Positions 45,144-57,142 of a stretch of 64,000 nucleotides of DNA are shown in pieces. The notes below the pieces were generated by a model. That model made no database searches. It was not told where the DNA came from and was given only the letters and a program-made list of their open reading frames with translations. The position numbers and the translations under genes are program-made. Origin of the DNA: Mermis nigrescens. Its lineage: Eukaryota > Nematoda > Enoplea > Mermithida > Mermithidae. The stretch spans positions 1-64,000 of the forward strand of contig JAVLUZ010000402.1 in the NCBI GenBank assembly GCA_036768485.1. Direction: 5' to 3'. Numbering within the stretch: the stretch's first letter is position 1; every line of letters begins with the position of its first letter.

Positions 45144-46254
45144 GAATCATCAATCTTAATTAACGATTTATATTCCGCATTCTCGTTATGCAATATTTTT
45201 TTTAAATTGACGGTTTTTAAACATAATTTTCCCGTTTCGTAGCGAATTGTCTTAGTCATGCAAAGCAAGCCGCCCCCTAAAACACGTCGAAAAATGAAAA
45301 ACAATCCGATTGAACATATGCATAAAAAATTGGATTGTTTCGATTTCGCTTGCCATATTTGGATGCTTTCGTAATCGATGCATAATTGGTTTCTTAAATT
45401 AACATAAATTGTTCATAAGGTTCGGTTTGGTCTCACAAAATCCATAAAAGCCCTGGAGGGTCGAAGACCATTATTAAACTTTTGATGCTAACGGATAAGG
45501 CTAACGCAAATATAAATTAAAACTAAAAAAATGCAGTTGTTGCATTTTTTCAATTCTTAATTCTTATTAATTTTTTCATTTTTATTAGAATAATATTAAA
45601 ATATTACAACATTAAAAATTTGAATAATAATTAGAATTTAATTATAAATCAGACAGAATTAAAATATCCTTCAAATTATAATATTACAAGCACTATTCAA
45701 TTCACCAAAAAATTTTTTCCGACTAGACTCATTTTTGTCCCTATTATCACTTTTTGGCCCTTTCTCACCTGGGCCTGAAATTTTTTTACCTCGTTTCGAC
45801 CCTGCCCAAGTAAATGTACATTTCTCAGAAAAGGGTGATTGATTTATTTACGAAATTAATAAAATTGATTAATTTAATTAAATAAATTCATTATGGGATG
45901 GAGGCGAAATTTTAGAGTGCATGTTCGGCTTAAAACCGATAGAAACGCGTTCAAGACATCATTTTTCGGCGTTTCTAACGTTGCTCATTTTTTTATAGAG
46001 CGGGAATGAAATGTCTGAGAAAATATCAGAAAAATTCGAGTAAATTAAACAAAATATAGTCGAAAGATTATTACACGGCGAAAATTTTTACCTTTTAAGC
46101 AAACAGATAGTTGAAAACGCTTAAAAGAGCACCTTTTCTAGTAATTTTCAGGGGCATCGCGAATTCTGGAGAAGTAAAAAAATTTCAGGCGGGGGTGGTG
46201 AAAACTTTTCGAGAGGGGGCAGTGAAAACACCTAAACCCCCAAGATGTTTTATG
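45144..46254. other. No gene recognised
   Basis: AT-rich. 46140-46250 has degraded family P phrases. The last exon expected for the EF-hand gene (a short exon starting AATTC) was searched for here and not found. Confidence 0.35.
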
Positions 46255-46506
46255 CATAGGTGGGCAGCACCAAAATTCTAGGGGGGGGGTGCGCAAGATT
46301 TTTCAAAGTTAAAAAATGGTCTTAAAAATAATGGTATGGCGAAAAAAACATCATTTTTCAACCTTTCTCATCGAGTATGGGAAAATTGCGAAAAAAGAAT
46401 TTTTAAAAAATTGATTTCTGGGGGTATTTTGGTTTATGGGGGAGGGGTAATCAAACTTCTGGAGTGCATACTTCCCCAAATCCCCTCCCCCTCAAGTCCA
46501 CGTGTG
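46255..46506 (-). mobile_element. hAT MITE family P, 252 bp
   Basis: CATAGGTGGGCAGCACC...CCACGTGTG with flanks GTTTTATG / GTTGCATG (6 of 8). It lies 30 bp downstream of the EF-hand exon donor. Confidence 0.75.
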
Positions 46507-46536
46507 GTTGCATGTCTCCATCAAATAGTAACATAC

Positions 46537-48462
46537 CCTCGTAATCCACGGATCCGTCTTTATTTGTATCGGCTTCCTTCATCATTCGGTCTAATTGCGC
46601 GTCCGTATAGCGTAAGCCCATTTCGTTAACAGTAGTTTTCAACTCTTCTCGACTTATTTTTCCGTCGCCATTTTTGTCAAATTTTTTAAACGCGCGTCTC
46701 ATTTCGGCCGGACTCAAACCGGGATCGTCTTTGTTGCGGGCCAACGATTCGGTCATCATAGTTATAAATTCGTTGAATTCAATCGTTCCGCTGCCTTAAT
46801 CAAAGCGATGACCGAAAATTTAACACGATTTACCTTCGATTGAAAATGATGCGAGCTGCTCGAAGCGCGGAATAAAACCAAAACTAAAATTTTGAAGCCT
46901 TCGACTCTACGAGTAGGTAGTCTACAGTAGATTTCTTTGACGTAATGAGACGTGCACGTGAGGGTATGGAGGGTCTAGAAGACCCCAGAATGAAGAAAAT
47001 GGGAATTTTTCTGGGGAAAATACGGCGAAATAGTGTTCCAAAATTTAAAAATTGATTGAAAATCGAAAATTTTCTTTGAACATGCTCGAAATTAGCCAGA
47101 ACCCCCAGACCGCTGACCCTCCTCCTACCTGGGTCGACCATACTAGTTCATATATAGTCGTAAGTATTCAATACACTTTATCGTAAGGTGTGGGGATCAG
47201 TACGGCCTCCAAGGTTAGCCGGAGCTTTATTGGGATGAAATAACCTTAACACTGATATAAACACAAACGTAGCGTATATAAATTACAATTTCTGATCGAA
47301 TTCGAACGTTGTGGCAGAAAAATTTGAATTTTTGTTTTTTCTGGCCTTTCGTCCTAATTGTACATATAAAAATATTCTTTAGTCGTTCCACCGTTTTCGA
47401 ACTCCCCACCCCTTATTATCGCACTTGCATCCCTGATCATAAATCTTCTAGCAAGATTAGCGAGATGAATAAATCTGACGTCGGAGAGACTAAAAAATAA
47501 CGTATTTTAAATTTCACCGTCACAGCAAAAATGGAACCTGAAGAAAAATTTTCTACTCTTCCTGCTGACCATCGTATAATAGCCCTTGACTCGGCAAAAT
47601 TTCGTCCTCATTCCGGCACAACATATTAAATATTATAAAACCATGTAAAAACAAAATTTTGCATCAAAATGGTAAAGATATTCAATCCCTCGAGATGATG
47701 TATAACACGGCATTCCAATCTTACATGAACGTGGGCGTAGGGGTTCTGGGAGAGGAAGTAAAGGCCCCTGAGATCTCAAATCAACCCCTCAGATTACGTC
47801 AGACCTTAGAATTAAATTTTTTTACTTTTGCCCCAATCAGACCTATCAGGATTTAACCACTACTCATGTACGATGATCGGGCTTCGGCCTCCCAGAACCT
47901 AGTAGACCAACCACTGAAGTGATAGACCTGGAATTCAATTTAATGTATAAAGCTAAAGTATGAATGTTAAAAACAGTTTAAAAAAATATTTTTAGATAAT
48001 TTCAAATAGAAAAATTTCTAGAAAAAAAATTGAAAAAAAATTTTAAAAAACCTTCAATTTTGGCTCTGCCCACATGCGGTCATCAAACATGGGCGTGGGG
48101 TCTGGTAGACCCGCCCGCCCGAAAATCTGAAAGACCATGTCAAAATCGATAGATCCCAAAATTGAATTTTTGGTGCTGTTTTTGGAGATTTTGCCCCATC
48201 CTACCCCCCCTTAGAATTAGGTTGCTACCTATGTTGGCGGTCATCCTTTTAAGTTGCAACATTTAAAATTTGATGAGGTTAATTTACCGTCCGCATCAGC
48301 GACTTTCATCATTTTGTCAACATCATCGTCAGTAACGTGCAATCCTATGATTTGCATGACGTCACGTAATTCGGTTGAGCTGATTTTGCCATTGCCGTCT
48401 TTGTCGAATTGCTTGAATGTGCGTTTATATTCTTCTATTTCGTCCTTTGACAACTTAGCCGA
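46537..48462 (-). CDS. Calmodulin-like EF-hand protein, two exons (partial gene)
   Basis: Exon 48288-48462 (acceptor TTTATCAAG, donor GTAAAT) encodes SAKLSKDEIEEYKRTFKQF and EF loop 1 DKDGNGKISSTE, and ends inside loop 2. Exon 46537-46794 (acceptor TTAAG, donor GTATGT) completes loop 2 DADGSGTIEFNE, then linker MMTESLARNKDDPG, loop 3 DKNGDGKISREE and most of loop 4 DTNKDGSVDYE. All four loops keep Asp at position 1 and Gly at position 6, and loops 1 to 3 have the closing Glu, so calcium binding is expected. The layout matches calmodulin (about 150 residues), but the sequence diverges more than a true calmodulin, so it is a calmodulin-like paralogue. The start exon and final exon are not found in the correct order; see 55734-55765. 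Confidence 0.88.
47015..47400. repeat. Family Q fragments in the EF-hand intron
   Basis: Two degraded pieces recognised by CTGATATAAACACAAA-like and AAATTGATTGAAAATCG-like segments and the phrase order of family Q. They lie in the intron between the two EF-hand exons. Confidence 0.45.
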
Positions 48463-50559
48463 CTTGATAAAGAAAAAAAGCAAAATTAATCGACTAAATA
48501 ATAAATTAAAAAAATGACATTATTACACTTACGGATATTTTATCGCGTACGATCAGAAAATCAATGAAAATTTTTGAGTAAAGTATGTAAGTTTTCTTAT
48601 TTATTTTCCAATTAAATGGAAATTTTCTTTCAATATCTTGGCCAAGATACATATTTTTGGAGGAGTTGGGGCGTACATATTACGACTCCAAATTTTGAAT
48701 AGGGGTCATGTCCATTTTAACGGGGAATAAATGGCTCTAACTTTTAGCCAAAAATGACAAAAAGCAACTAAAAATGGAACAAAGTGCACGTCTTCACCAA
48801 AAGTAGGGCGGTCAAAACTTTTTTGATCCTCATCAAAAGTTTCGTTTTTCCTGAAAACTTATAAAATAAGGCTATACAAAACATTTCTAGCGATTTTTGG
48901 ATCAAAGTGTGATTTTTTTAGCTTCGCACCAAGCGACTTTTGAGTATTAATTGTTCAATTTTTATTAGTTTTTTAGAACTTTTATATATTCATATTGTAG
49001 AAAGGAGAAAACTGTCAAAAACCATCAAAATTGGTATACATCCAAGCGAATTCGTTCTCTCTGATTTTATGATAATAACGATCATATAGAAAAACGTAAG
49101 AAACGTTTTAGTTCACTTTCAAACACCTTCAAAATAAGCGAACTTTTAGAGTTACTGGCCTCTCTCTACTCTCCTGAGACTTCTTTCAAATGTTTTTTGA
49201 AAATATTCAAAGTATTCTGAATTATTTTTTACACGTTCCTGCAATTTACGATAAATTTCACCCTTCCCTGAAAGTCTCTGCATTGCAAAATTATCTGGTG
49301 TATATGACGCGACAAGCGATTCATAGGCATGCGCATGAAAAGGGTCTCAAGGGCAGGAACGATATTTCTTCGGAAAAATAGCGCAACATAAACGCTAAAA
49401 AGGTAGCTCCTAAAAATCATAATTTTCTGGTAAAATTGCGAGAAATTGAAGTTGGTCTGTTAAGTTAGCTACATGTAAAGTCTGCATGCTATTTTTACAT
49501 TTACTCCGACTTTTGACGATATTTCTCAATTACTTAAGGACCGGAGGTCAGCCTTAGAAAGGAAAAATGTATTAGGTAAATTCGTTGTGTGAAACTGTCA
49601 GTATTTTACATGACATCAGCAACAGATATCAAAATAAGTATAAATAACGAAAATGCTGAAAGTACCGGAATCATTTCGAGTCGAGAAAATTTCAATTTTA
49701 TCCAAACTCAGGCTCGATTGCTTCCTAAACACCCCAGCTCTAAAACGTCAATCAATCGATTGAAAAGGAACAGGAAAATAAGTGTTATATCCATAGTAAC
49801 CAACGATCTGTGCAAACAATTATGTTATCGATTACGCTATAATATCTGTTCGAAACATTAATTTTACGGTAGCTGAGGGATTCAAGACCACCCTAAAACA
49901 AATAAAAACCATTATTTCTTACCATTATTCACTTATCGTAAAATCAATTAAGCCAATATATATATTGCGACCCGATCTTGTCAACAGTTGTCCAAATAAC
50001 TATCTAGTGGTGAAATTTCGTATGACGCTTAAATTATGAAACGTGCATGTGTCCGAGGAATGTGGGTAATAGAGTTTTCGTTAAATACACAATACGAACA
50101 CATTGCAAAACCGGCTTCAAAAAACAAGGCCGCAAACGCGCAATCGATCGCGTTTTTTCTTTCAATTTTTGACGATGACGCAAAAATAACTTATCGAACG
50201 TTGACCGTAAAAAATGAGTCATCGGAATTTTTTTGATCACTACGCGTGTAAATCGATATGAATCATACGCTCTGCTCTAATTCCAGTTTTTGATCACACC
50301 TAAGGGGTCGAGCAATTAAATCGATCGTGTCCAGATCATACATGTAAGAGGGGGACAGAGGGATACCCCACTCAAAGTTAGTCGCCCCCCATCCCCCGGG
50401 AACCAGAAAATTTTTGACCCCCTCCATCCGGATTTTAAGAAAGAAAAATGAAATTTTTAGCCGTTTTTAGGCAGTTCTTGGCCTAAAATTGAGGTCGTTT
50501 ATTCCCCCCGCCCCTCAAGTGGCCAGGGATTCCCTTCTGAAATTTCGAGCCGTTACATG
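48463..50559. other. No gene recognised
   Basis: Should hold the upstream start of the EF-hand gene, but no ATG exon is convincing. A 90-codon plus ORF (49589-49861) has no motif. A C-rich patch lies at 50340-50430. AT-rich otherwise. Confidence 0.35.
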
Positions 50560-51004
50560 TCTGCTCCCCGATTCTCCGACCATCCCATTTATCCAACCGT
50601 CCCTATCCTCCGACTTTCTCGATTCTCCGACCGTCCCGATTCTCCGACTTTCCCGTTTCTCCGACTGCACATTCAAATGTGACACGTAGCACTAACCACA
50701 CATCGATCAACCGCCGAATGGTAGCATGAAGATGGTGTTGATATATGAATTTGATTTAATGAGTAGGTATCATAATGAATAATTTATAGAGTTTATTTGT
50801 GTTAATTCCTATACTACTTGCTTACTTGTATATTTGAATTATAGATGTTAGGATCTGTTCTAAATAATCTGGTGATACATAATAAGCAAGCCGTAATTTG
50901 TAATCCCGATTGTGAAAAAATCAAAAAGTCTGTCGAATTGGATACGCGCACAGTGCTTAACTGAAATTGTCTCCTTACCCACGTAACTGGGGCTATTGGG
51001 GATT

Positions 51005-51270
51005 GTGTCCCAACATGGCCACCAGTCCCAACATGGCCACCGTCCGAACACGGCCACCGTCCCAACACGGCCACCAAAATTCCCAACACGGCCACCGTTC
51101 CAACACGGCCACCGTCCCAACACGGCCACCGTCCCAACACGGCCACCGTCCCAACACGGCCACCAAAATTCCCAACACGGCCACCGTTCCAACACGGCCA
51201 CCGTCCCAACACGGCAACCGTCCCAACATGGCCACCGTCCTAACAAAGCCACTGTCTCAACAAGGCCACT
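51005..51270 (+). repeat. 17-bp minisatellite, left arm
   Basis: CCCAACACGGCCACCGT units, about 14, some separated by AAAATT. Pro/Thr/His/Gly ORFs in several frames are artefacts. The right arm has the same array inverted. Confidence 0.92.
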
Positions 51271-51369
51271 ATCAATTTATTTTAATCTGTTTAAGTAGGT
51301 ATTAATAGTTATTTACAGAAAGGTAATTAGGCATGGATATACATGTGTCAACAATCAAATTGATGACTA

Positions 51370-52386
51370 AAGTTAGGTTTTTACATGCATAAAGAATTTA
51401 GCATGCAACAAAGCATTGTTCTGCACTGTGGTCGGGTTGTACATGTTGATCGCATCGGAAACATTGAATATTTGTTAATATTTTCGAAGAGCGGTAGGTA
51501 ATCGGCAGTCGGAACACAATTGCAAAACAACATACAGCTTAATGTAAGTACGACTTTATTTATCACATCGTGCACCTCATTGCCAATAAAAGAGGTATGT
51601 ATGTAGGCAAACTGAAAAAATGATGTACGTGGCCCATGGATGTGCAAGTGTCGAGATATTGAAAAATGTGTTGTTGAAAAAAGGAGACACATACTTATGT
51701 AGAATTAAGTTAAAAATAGAAAACTTACCCCGAAAAAAATATAAAACAGTCACAGATATAGGTGTTGTTTCGTGGCCCATTTTGACTCTAAATCTGCTAG
51801 TGTATTCACTGCATCTTAAAAATCGATATGAATGATTTTGGACCAGTCCAAAAATTTTTGAATGAGAAATTATCTTATAGTTTGTTAATTGTTAAATCGC
51901 GAAATGATCCCAACAATTACTATTTGTTTAAAAAGAACTCTTCCAAAATCTGTCTAATAACATTGTTTCAAATGATTATATTTGCAAGTTTTGTTTGCCC
52001 GATGGAAGTACCGTTTCGAGACCTACAGTGCAAAACAATAGGTTTATCACAGAGCCTACTGTTGGTCATCTGCCAACTTGTCTTCCAAAGTCCATGTCTG
52101 AAATCGAGGGTCTAAAATTGGTTCGAGAAATGAGGAAGCGCTGATCTGATGAAGGGCTCGCTCCAATATGAGCATTTCGAGAATCTGCTTCCCAAATTTC
52201 AAATAAAATACCGTTGAATCAAGATCTACAAGAAGAAGTGGAAAGCAAATTGGGTTCATACAAAAAAGCCGCTCAAGTTTGTACAGGCAACTTCAGAAGC
52301 GTCTGTTGCCGATCCCTGATCCGAATAATTTGCCAACACGAATATCGCTTGACTTTGCGTGGTCAAGAGGCCTATATGATCAATAA
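51370..52386 (+). pseudogene. Unidentified coding remnants in the element centre
   Basis: Several plus-strand frames look coding by residue choice but are broken by stops or shifts: at about 51391-51498 QQSIVLHCGRVVHVDRIGN, followed by a GTAATC donor-like site; 51700-51800 IENLPRKKYKTVTDIGVVSW; 51935-52144 SNDYICKFCLPDGSTVS, with a CxxC pair, ending LVREMRKR; 52130-52214 DLMKGSLQYEHFENLLPKF; and 52206-52386 LYRQLQKRLLPIPDP then LPTRISLDFAWSRGLYDQ. Intervening introns or decay could explain the shifts. I cannot assign a family; a transposase with a zinc-binding domain is a guess. Confidence 0.4.
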
Positions 52387-52501
52387 CGACGCTGATTTGG
52401 CAGATGAGCGTTTACTCCTATATCAAGGCGATCATTTTTTGATTTTATCCTCAGATTTGGATCTTCAAATGCTGCATGAATCGGAATATTGGATTATAGC
52501 G

Positions 52502-52690
52502 TTTTCTCATTCTGAGTCGTTTTAGGTTTTTCTCGACGCGTTTGCTTATGTGGAGTCTTTTTAGGTTGTTTTCAATGCGTTTTCTCTTTCTGAGTCGTTC
52601 TAGGTTGTTTTTGACAGGTTTGCTTATGCGGAGTCTTTTTAGATTGTTTTTGACGTGTTTTCTTATTCTGAGTCTTTTTATGCTGTTTTC
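52502..52690 (-). repeat. 39-bp tandem repeat encoding a 13-residue basic motif
   Basis: Five units of 39 bp, alternating between two variants (78-bp higher-order repeat). Read on the minus strand they encode KKTPHKQTRQKQP-type 13-residue repeats with a single stop codon. Lysine/glutamine-rich repeats of this type occur in basic, nucleic-acid-binding or cuticular tails; whether it was ever translated is unknown. Confidence 0.8.
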
Positions 52691-52924
52691 GCATTTCTTT
52701 TCGCACGTTACACGAAGTATACAATCATGCAGTTTAGATATAATAGATTACACATGCACGCAATGGCGTTGTCTATGTAATTCCAGCGGAGAAGCTTGCT
52801 ACACAATAGAACAGTCTGCCTAATTTGCCGCCTTGCTGAGGTACAAATCTACATATCAAAACTTATCAATTACCCTTCTATACTATTAATACCTACTTAT
52901 GGATCCACTGATTAGAATAAATTG

Positions 52925-53200
52925 GTGGTGGTGGCCTTGTTGAGACAGTGGCTTCGTTGGGACAGTGGCCATGTTGGGAATTTCGGTGGCCGTGTTGGGA
53001 CGGTGGCCCTGTTGGGACGGTGGCCTTGTTGGGACGGTGGCCATGTTGGGATGGTGGCCGTGTCGGGACGGTGGCCATGTTGGGAATTTAGGTGGCCGTG
53101 TTGGGACGGTGGCCATGTTGGGAATTTTGGTGGCCGTGTTGGGACGGTGGCCATGTTGGGACGGTGGCCGTGTTGGGACTAGTGGCCATGTTGGGACGTT
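52925..53200 (-). repeat. 17-bp minisatellite, right arm
   Basis: Reverse complement of the left-arm array (GGTGGCCGTGTTGGGAC units), with GGAATTTCGG and GGAATTTTGG spacers that mirror the AAAATT spacers of the left arm. Confidence 0.92.
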
Positions 53201-53570
53201 ACCCTATTGGGTTGGGTACTCGTAATTAAATCAGTTACACATAATCGTATTATACGTCGAGAAATAGACGCTAAATATGTCTTAATTTGATATTTCATTT
53301 TTTGTTTCTCTTTTTGTTGTTCGTACTACGTGTTGTGCAGTCCTAAAGCATTTTCAAAGATTCATTTGTTTATCACGCTCGTCAACCTTTAGCACGGACG
53401 AAGAATACGGACGGTCGGACCATCGGGAATTTTAAGTGTTTAAAAATAGCGTTTTATACAATTGGTAGGAGAATCGGGACGGTCGGAGAAATGGGAATTT
53501 TGAGAATCTTAAAATGATCTGTTCTATCGCTAGGCGGAGAATCGGGACGGTCGGGGAGACAGGACAGAGC

Positions 53571-55733
53571 GAATTGAGTCTTTCCACCTTCTTTTCGACA
53601 ATCTTTCGAACAATTCAACACCGATATTCAATGATTAAGAATGTACAATACTATGCGAATCAGTACTGAATAATTGAACAATTGGTAGACAAATGAGTCA
53701 TAAATTAATGCATCATAATTTTTTTATTATTAAATAATTTAAGTGCCGAGAAATTAGAAAAATACTTACATACGTATGCAATGTGAAAAATATCTTAAAG
53801 AACGCCTATCATTTGAGCTTTTTCGAGAACACATCTTTTAGCGGGAAAGTAGCGTACGGTGGTTAACTGCACAGATTTTTTTTCGCTTTTTAAGGTCCTC
53901 ATCATAACATGGTCAACGACCGACTTTTGCAAAAAGGCGAGAAAAAATACAGTCCCGGGGTTGGCTGAATCTTCGGGAGTATTCTGGATTTGTGGGGTCT
54001 CTGCACCCCGCCCACTCCTGGTCCTAACCATTGTTACACAACATGCCGATCTGGGGGATTAGCTGATCTTGGGTGTCAACAATTGAGCTCTGTTTTTGGG
54101 CTAAAATGACCTCATGAACTGATATAAGCGCTAAAATAGAAAACTACGTCATTAGGCGCTTACTTGTCAATTTAACACACTTTTGGAGAAAACTTTCAAT
54201 TTTTATCCATTTTTGCCTTTATTTTGCCTTATTTTCTCCAAAAAATTTCCAACTTTTTCATTCTAGGGGTGTAGAACCTCGAAACCCCTCCCCCACTTGC
54301 ATGTCTGGTCCTACATCCCTCCCCGAATTCTGCTAACTCAGTCCACTGTCCAATTCGATCCTAGTTGGTATTATACATACTAGACGTTAGTAACACCTTT
54401 AGTGCCATTGCTTGAGAAGTTATAGAAATGCATACGATTCCGTTGCAAACGTGCACTTATTTCATACTTAAAAGAGTTCAAAAAAATTCACCATGACCTC
54501 CAAGACCGACTACGGATCCTCTGTAAAATGACTGCGTGCGACCCTCCAGAATCATCGAATTTGCGCCCAAAATCATAAAAACTGTGCTTTTTAACAATCG
54601 CTTTATTAGCATTTTTTCTGATCTTCCTAATCCTTGTTCCTAGAACTTTGTAGGCTCGTTTTGGCTCCAGTAACATATTTTTCAATGGCTTAGCCCTATT
54701 AGAAGTTATAGAACAGTAAGAAATGGACATTTTTCGGCCTATTTACAGTGAGATCAGAAAAACTTAAAATGAGAAAATAGGTTCTAATGTGAAATTTAGT
54801 ACTTTGTTTCATTTCAGCTTTTCAAATTCAATAAACACAATAGAAATCTTTTTTTCTTGTTTTTGCATGGATGCCCATCAGGTGCCTATTCTTACGCATG
54901 GCTTTTTGGTTGTAACTCTTTCAAGAATAATTTTCATGAAAATCAACATGCATATTTAGAAAGAGCATAAAAACTGCATCAAATAAAAGTAATAATTGCC
55001 AGAGTATGTAAAGAAGGTGTAGCTTAACATAAGCAAGGACGGCGTTTTGTCGTGATACCTACCCTGCGACTACGAAAACATGGTGGTAAAAGGAGGGTTA
55101 AGTGTTCATGGCTAATTTTTGGCTCGAAAGTGTCCAAGTTTTAGCGCTTCGAGCAATTTAATTGACTCAAATTACTCGATTTTTTCAAAGGTTATCATAT
55201 TTTTTCAAGTTTGTACATATCTATTGTTTTTAGCCTAAAAAACACACTTTTTAAAAATCACCCGGAATTCCGTGTACATATGGACAGCACCAGCATGAAA
55301 CAATGGTTCGAAAATGGCTACTTCTACCTGAGTTATACACATATGTTTCGAAAATGATCTACTAAAAGTAAATACCCGATTTAGTTTTTATTTCGACTCT
55401 CAAAATCTACTTTTATGAGCTATTTTTCAAACCCCAAAAACTTTTCTCTCTCTTCCATTTGCTTCATGCACTATTTTTGGCAACGCACAGCACTTTGAAG
55501 TGCCTATGTACCACAGAAGTTAGCGAAACTAAATCAAATAATTTTACTTATTAAAACAATAGAACAGTATTTCGAGTATCAGTCGCACAATTGGGATAAA
55601 CAATTTTGGAAAATATGTAGAAAATATTAAAAAAAATATTAAAGCAAAAATATTAAATTCTCAAAATGAACGTTGAAAATATTTGCACTTATAAGTGCAT
55701 TTTTCAGCATGCGTGAATTCGATTGAACTCCAT
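53571..55733. other. No gene; family Q copy at 54045-54315
   Basis: The Q copy is recognised by CATGCCGATCTGGGG, GATATAAGCGCTAAAATAG and GCATGTCTGGTCC near its ends. The rest is AT-rich; a minus ORF at 54488-54730 has no recognised motif. Confidence 0.5.
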
Positions 55734-55765
55734 TTATTCATCCGTGGTCATGTCGTTGATGAATT
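55734..55765 (-). CDS. Final coding exon of an EF-hand protein, out of order
   Basis: After an acceptor TCTTTTTAG (AG at 55766-55767) the 32 bases encode (E)FINDMTTDE and a stop. It enters with two bases, exactly what the donor of the 46537-46794 exon needs to complete GAG-GAA-TTC, the end of EF loop 4. But on the minus strand it lies upstream of the other EF-hand exons. It therefore belongs to a second, neighbouring EF-hand gene whose other exons lie beyond the window, or the region is rearranged or misassembled. Confidence 0.6.
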
Positions 55766-55891
55766 CTAAAAAGACAAATTGTAGCATAAATTTAAAAATT
55801 ACGCATTACTAATAAAAATGTGTTAGCATAATTTAGCATTTTGTTTTTTACTACCTGAGCTGAGCGATATGAAATGCCTATTAGGAACCAG

Positions 55892-57142
55892 GGGCCAGTT
55901 GCACAATGCGCACTTTAGAACAAAAGTCGGCTTTCGGGCAAAGTGTTGACTTTTGGAGAGTCGACTCTCACTTCTTTGAGTTGCACAAACCTTACTCTTT
56001 AAAAAATGCTCTGAGTGTACTTTTCCAAAGTAGACTCTTGCAGAGGACAGGTAACGACCGCTCCTTTGGAAGCGGTCAGTGTGTGTTTTCTGCTCAAATG
56101 GCTCGTCGCGTTGTTGATGAACTCGTTGAGAACGTCTCTATTCAGAGGAAAAATATACGTATGCTTGTATCCACATATGTGGGTGCGGGCTTTAAACCAC
56201 AAAATTCATACCTCGTCAAAATCAGATAGCCTCAGAAATGAATTATTGTTGCTTTGCAATTTTATGATAACATTCCCACAATTTTCTTGGCCAGCTATCC
56301 ACGTACAGTATTACATTACAGTATTTTGCCTATACCAACAGTAAATCGAAAAATATACGGTATTCTACTTTTGAGATTTCCGGTGCTCTGAAACTAGCCT
56401 CGCGCCCCCTCGATGCCATGTTCTGCCAGCACTTTTTTGATCTGCTGCGGAGTGCGTTTAACATCCGACTGAGCATTCAAAGTACGGCAAAGCTGTAGCC
56501 AAATTATAATATTGACACGTTACCTCATACCATAATCCGCATGATTAATATACCTCGTTACAAGCTTCCGTCTTTCGTTTCATTGAGTCTGCGTGTAAAT
56601 CGGTCGAAAAAAGTTTGGATGAGGATTGTTCAACGAGCTCGATAAGTAAAAGCCGCTCTTTTTCAGATAATGGGCGAATTTTATGATGATTTTCTTCGGA
56701 CATTTTTAATCACGAGAATAACGAAAATCCTTTTCTCGATCACCGTTTTTACGCAAAGCTATATATTTCGCGAATAGAATTAGCAATGCATGGATCATTG
56801 TTTGAAATTTTGTATGGCGTCTGTTAACGTAATTTCAACGCCGGTCATAAAAATAATGTGTATCTGCGTAAATGGCCTATTCCGTTTCTCACGTTCTTTA
56901 ATTCTATTTTTTCACTATAATGCAATGCGCTAACTTCCTTTGATATACAAAACCGCAATGCGCGTCATCCTTTGATCTCCGCCAGAGTCGATTCACAAAG
57001 TCAACTCTGCAGAGTCTGAGTCAGAGTAAGAGTTGTGCAACTGAATTTCAGAGTCGACTCTTCTGAGTCAACTTTCAGGTTTAAAAAGTCGACTCTAGGG
57101 CAAAAGTCTGCTATAGCAGAGTCGCCATCGTGCAACTGGCCC
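55892..57142. mobile_element. PIF/Harbinger element with Myb-like gene (1251 bp)
   Basis: Ends GGGCCAGTTGCAC...GTGCAACTGGCCC with CAG target duplication (55889-55891 and 57143-57145). Sub-terminal AGAGTCGACTCT palindromes occur near both ends. It contains the spliced Myb/SANT-like ORF (56394-56703, minus). A plus-strand stretch starting at about 56097 (MARRVVDELVEN) may be a transposase remnant. No intact transposase is present. Confidence 0.9.
56394..56703 (-). CDS. Harbinger Myb/SANT-like accessory protein, 82 aa, two exons
   Basis: Exon 1 56554-56703 (ATG at 56703; MSEENHHKIRPLSEKERLLL, ending KRKTEACNE) and exon 2 56394-56492 (LCRTLNAQSDVKRTPQQIKK, ending GIEGARG, stop). The intron of 61 bp has GTATAT...CTACAG ends, phase 0. 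Known: Harbinger elements encode a Myb/SANT-like partner that takes the transposase to DNA; features retained are the leading LSEKE helix, the central K-R-K-x-E-A motif and VKRTPQQIKKVL in helix 3. Odd: the usual Trp of AAW is Cys (EAC), and the protein is short. The frame is open and the splice sites are intact, so it may be expressed or recently dead. Confidence 0.75.

Larger units (their letters stand above)
50560..53570. mobile_element. Inverted-repeat element of about 3 kb with minisatellite arms
   Basis: The left arm (50560-51335) is largely the reverse complement of the right arm (52870-53570). Outer parts: CCGACCGTCCCGATTCT-type repeats (50565-50670; 53405-53560). Inner parts: CCCAACACGGCCACCGT-type repeats (51005-51270; 52925-53200). 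The inner edge matches as GTAGGTATTAATAGT against ACTATTAATACCTAC. The 1.5-kb centre has coding remnants on the plus strand. Exact termini and target duplication not found. Confidence 0.7.

Noticed and set aside
49589..49861. 90-codon plus-strand ORF
   Set aside because: No recognisable domain and AT-driven composition; length is not exceptional for this window.
50996..51270. CRISPR-like array
   Set aside because: Short 17-bp units with almost no spacers, in a eukaryotic contig with no cas genes; a minisatellite.
50814..53225. ORFs of about 60-130 residues over the CCAACACGGCCACC arrays
   Set aside because: Minisatellite artefacts, open in several frames and mirrored on both arms.
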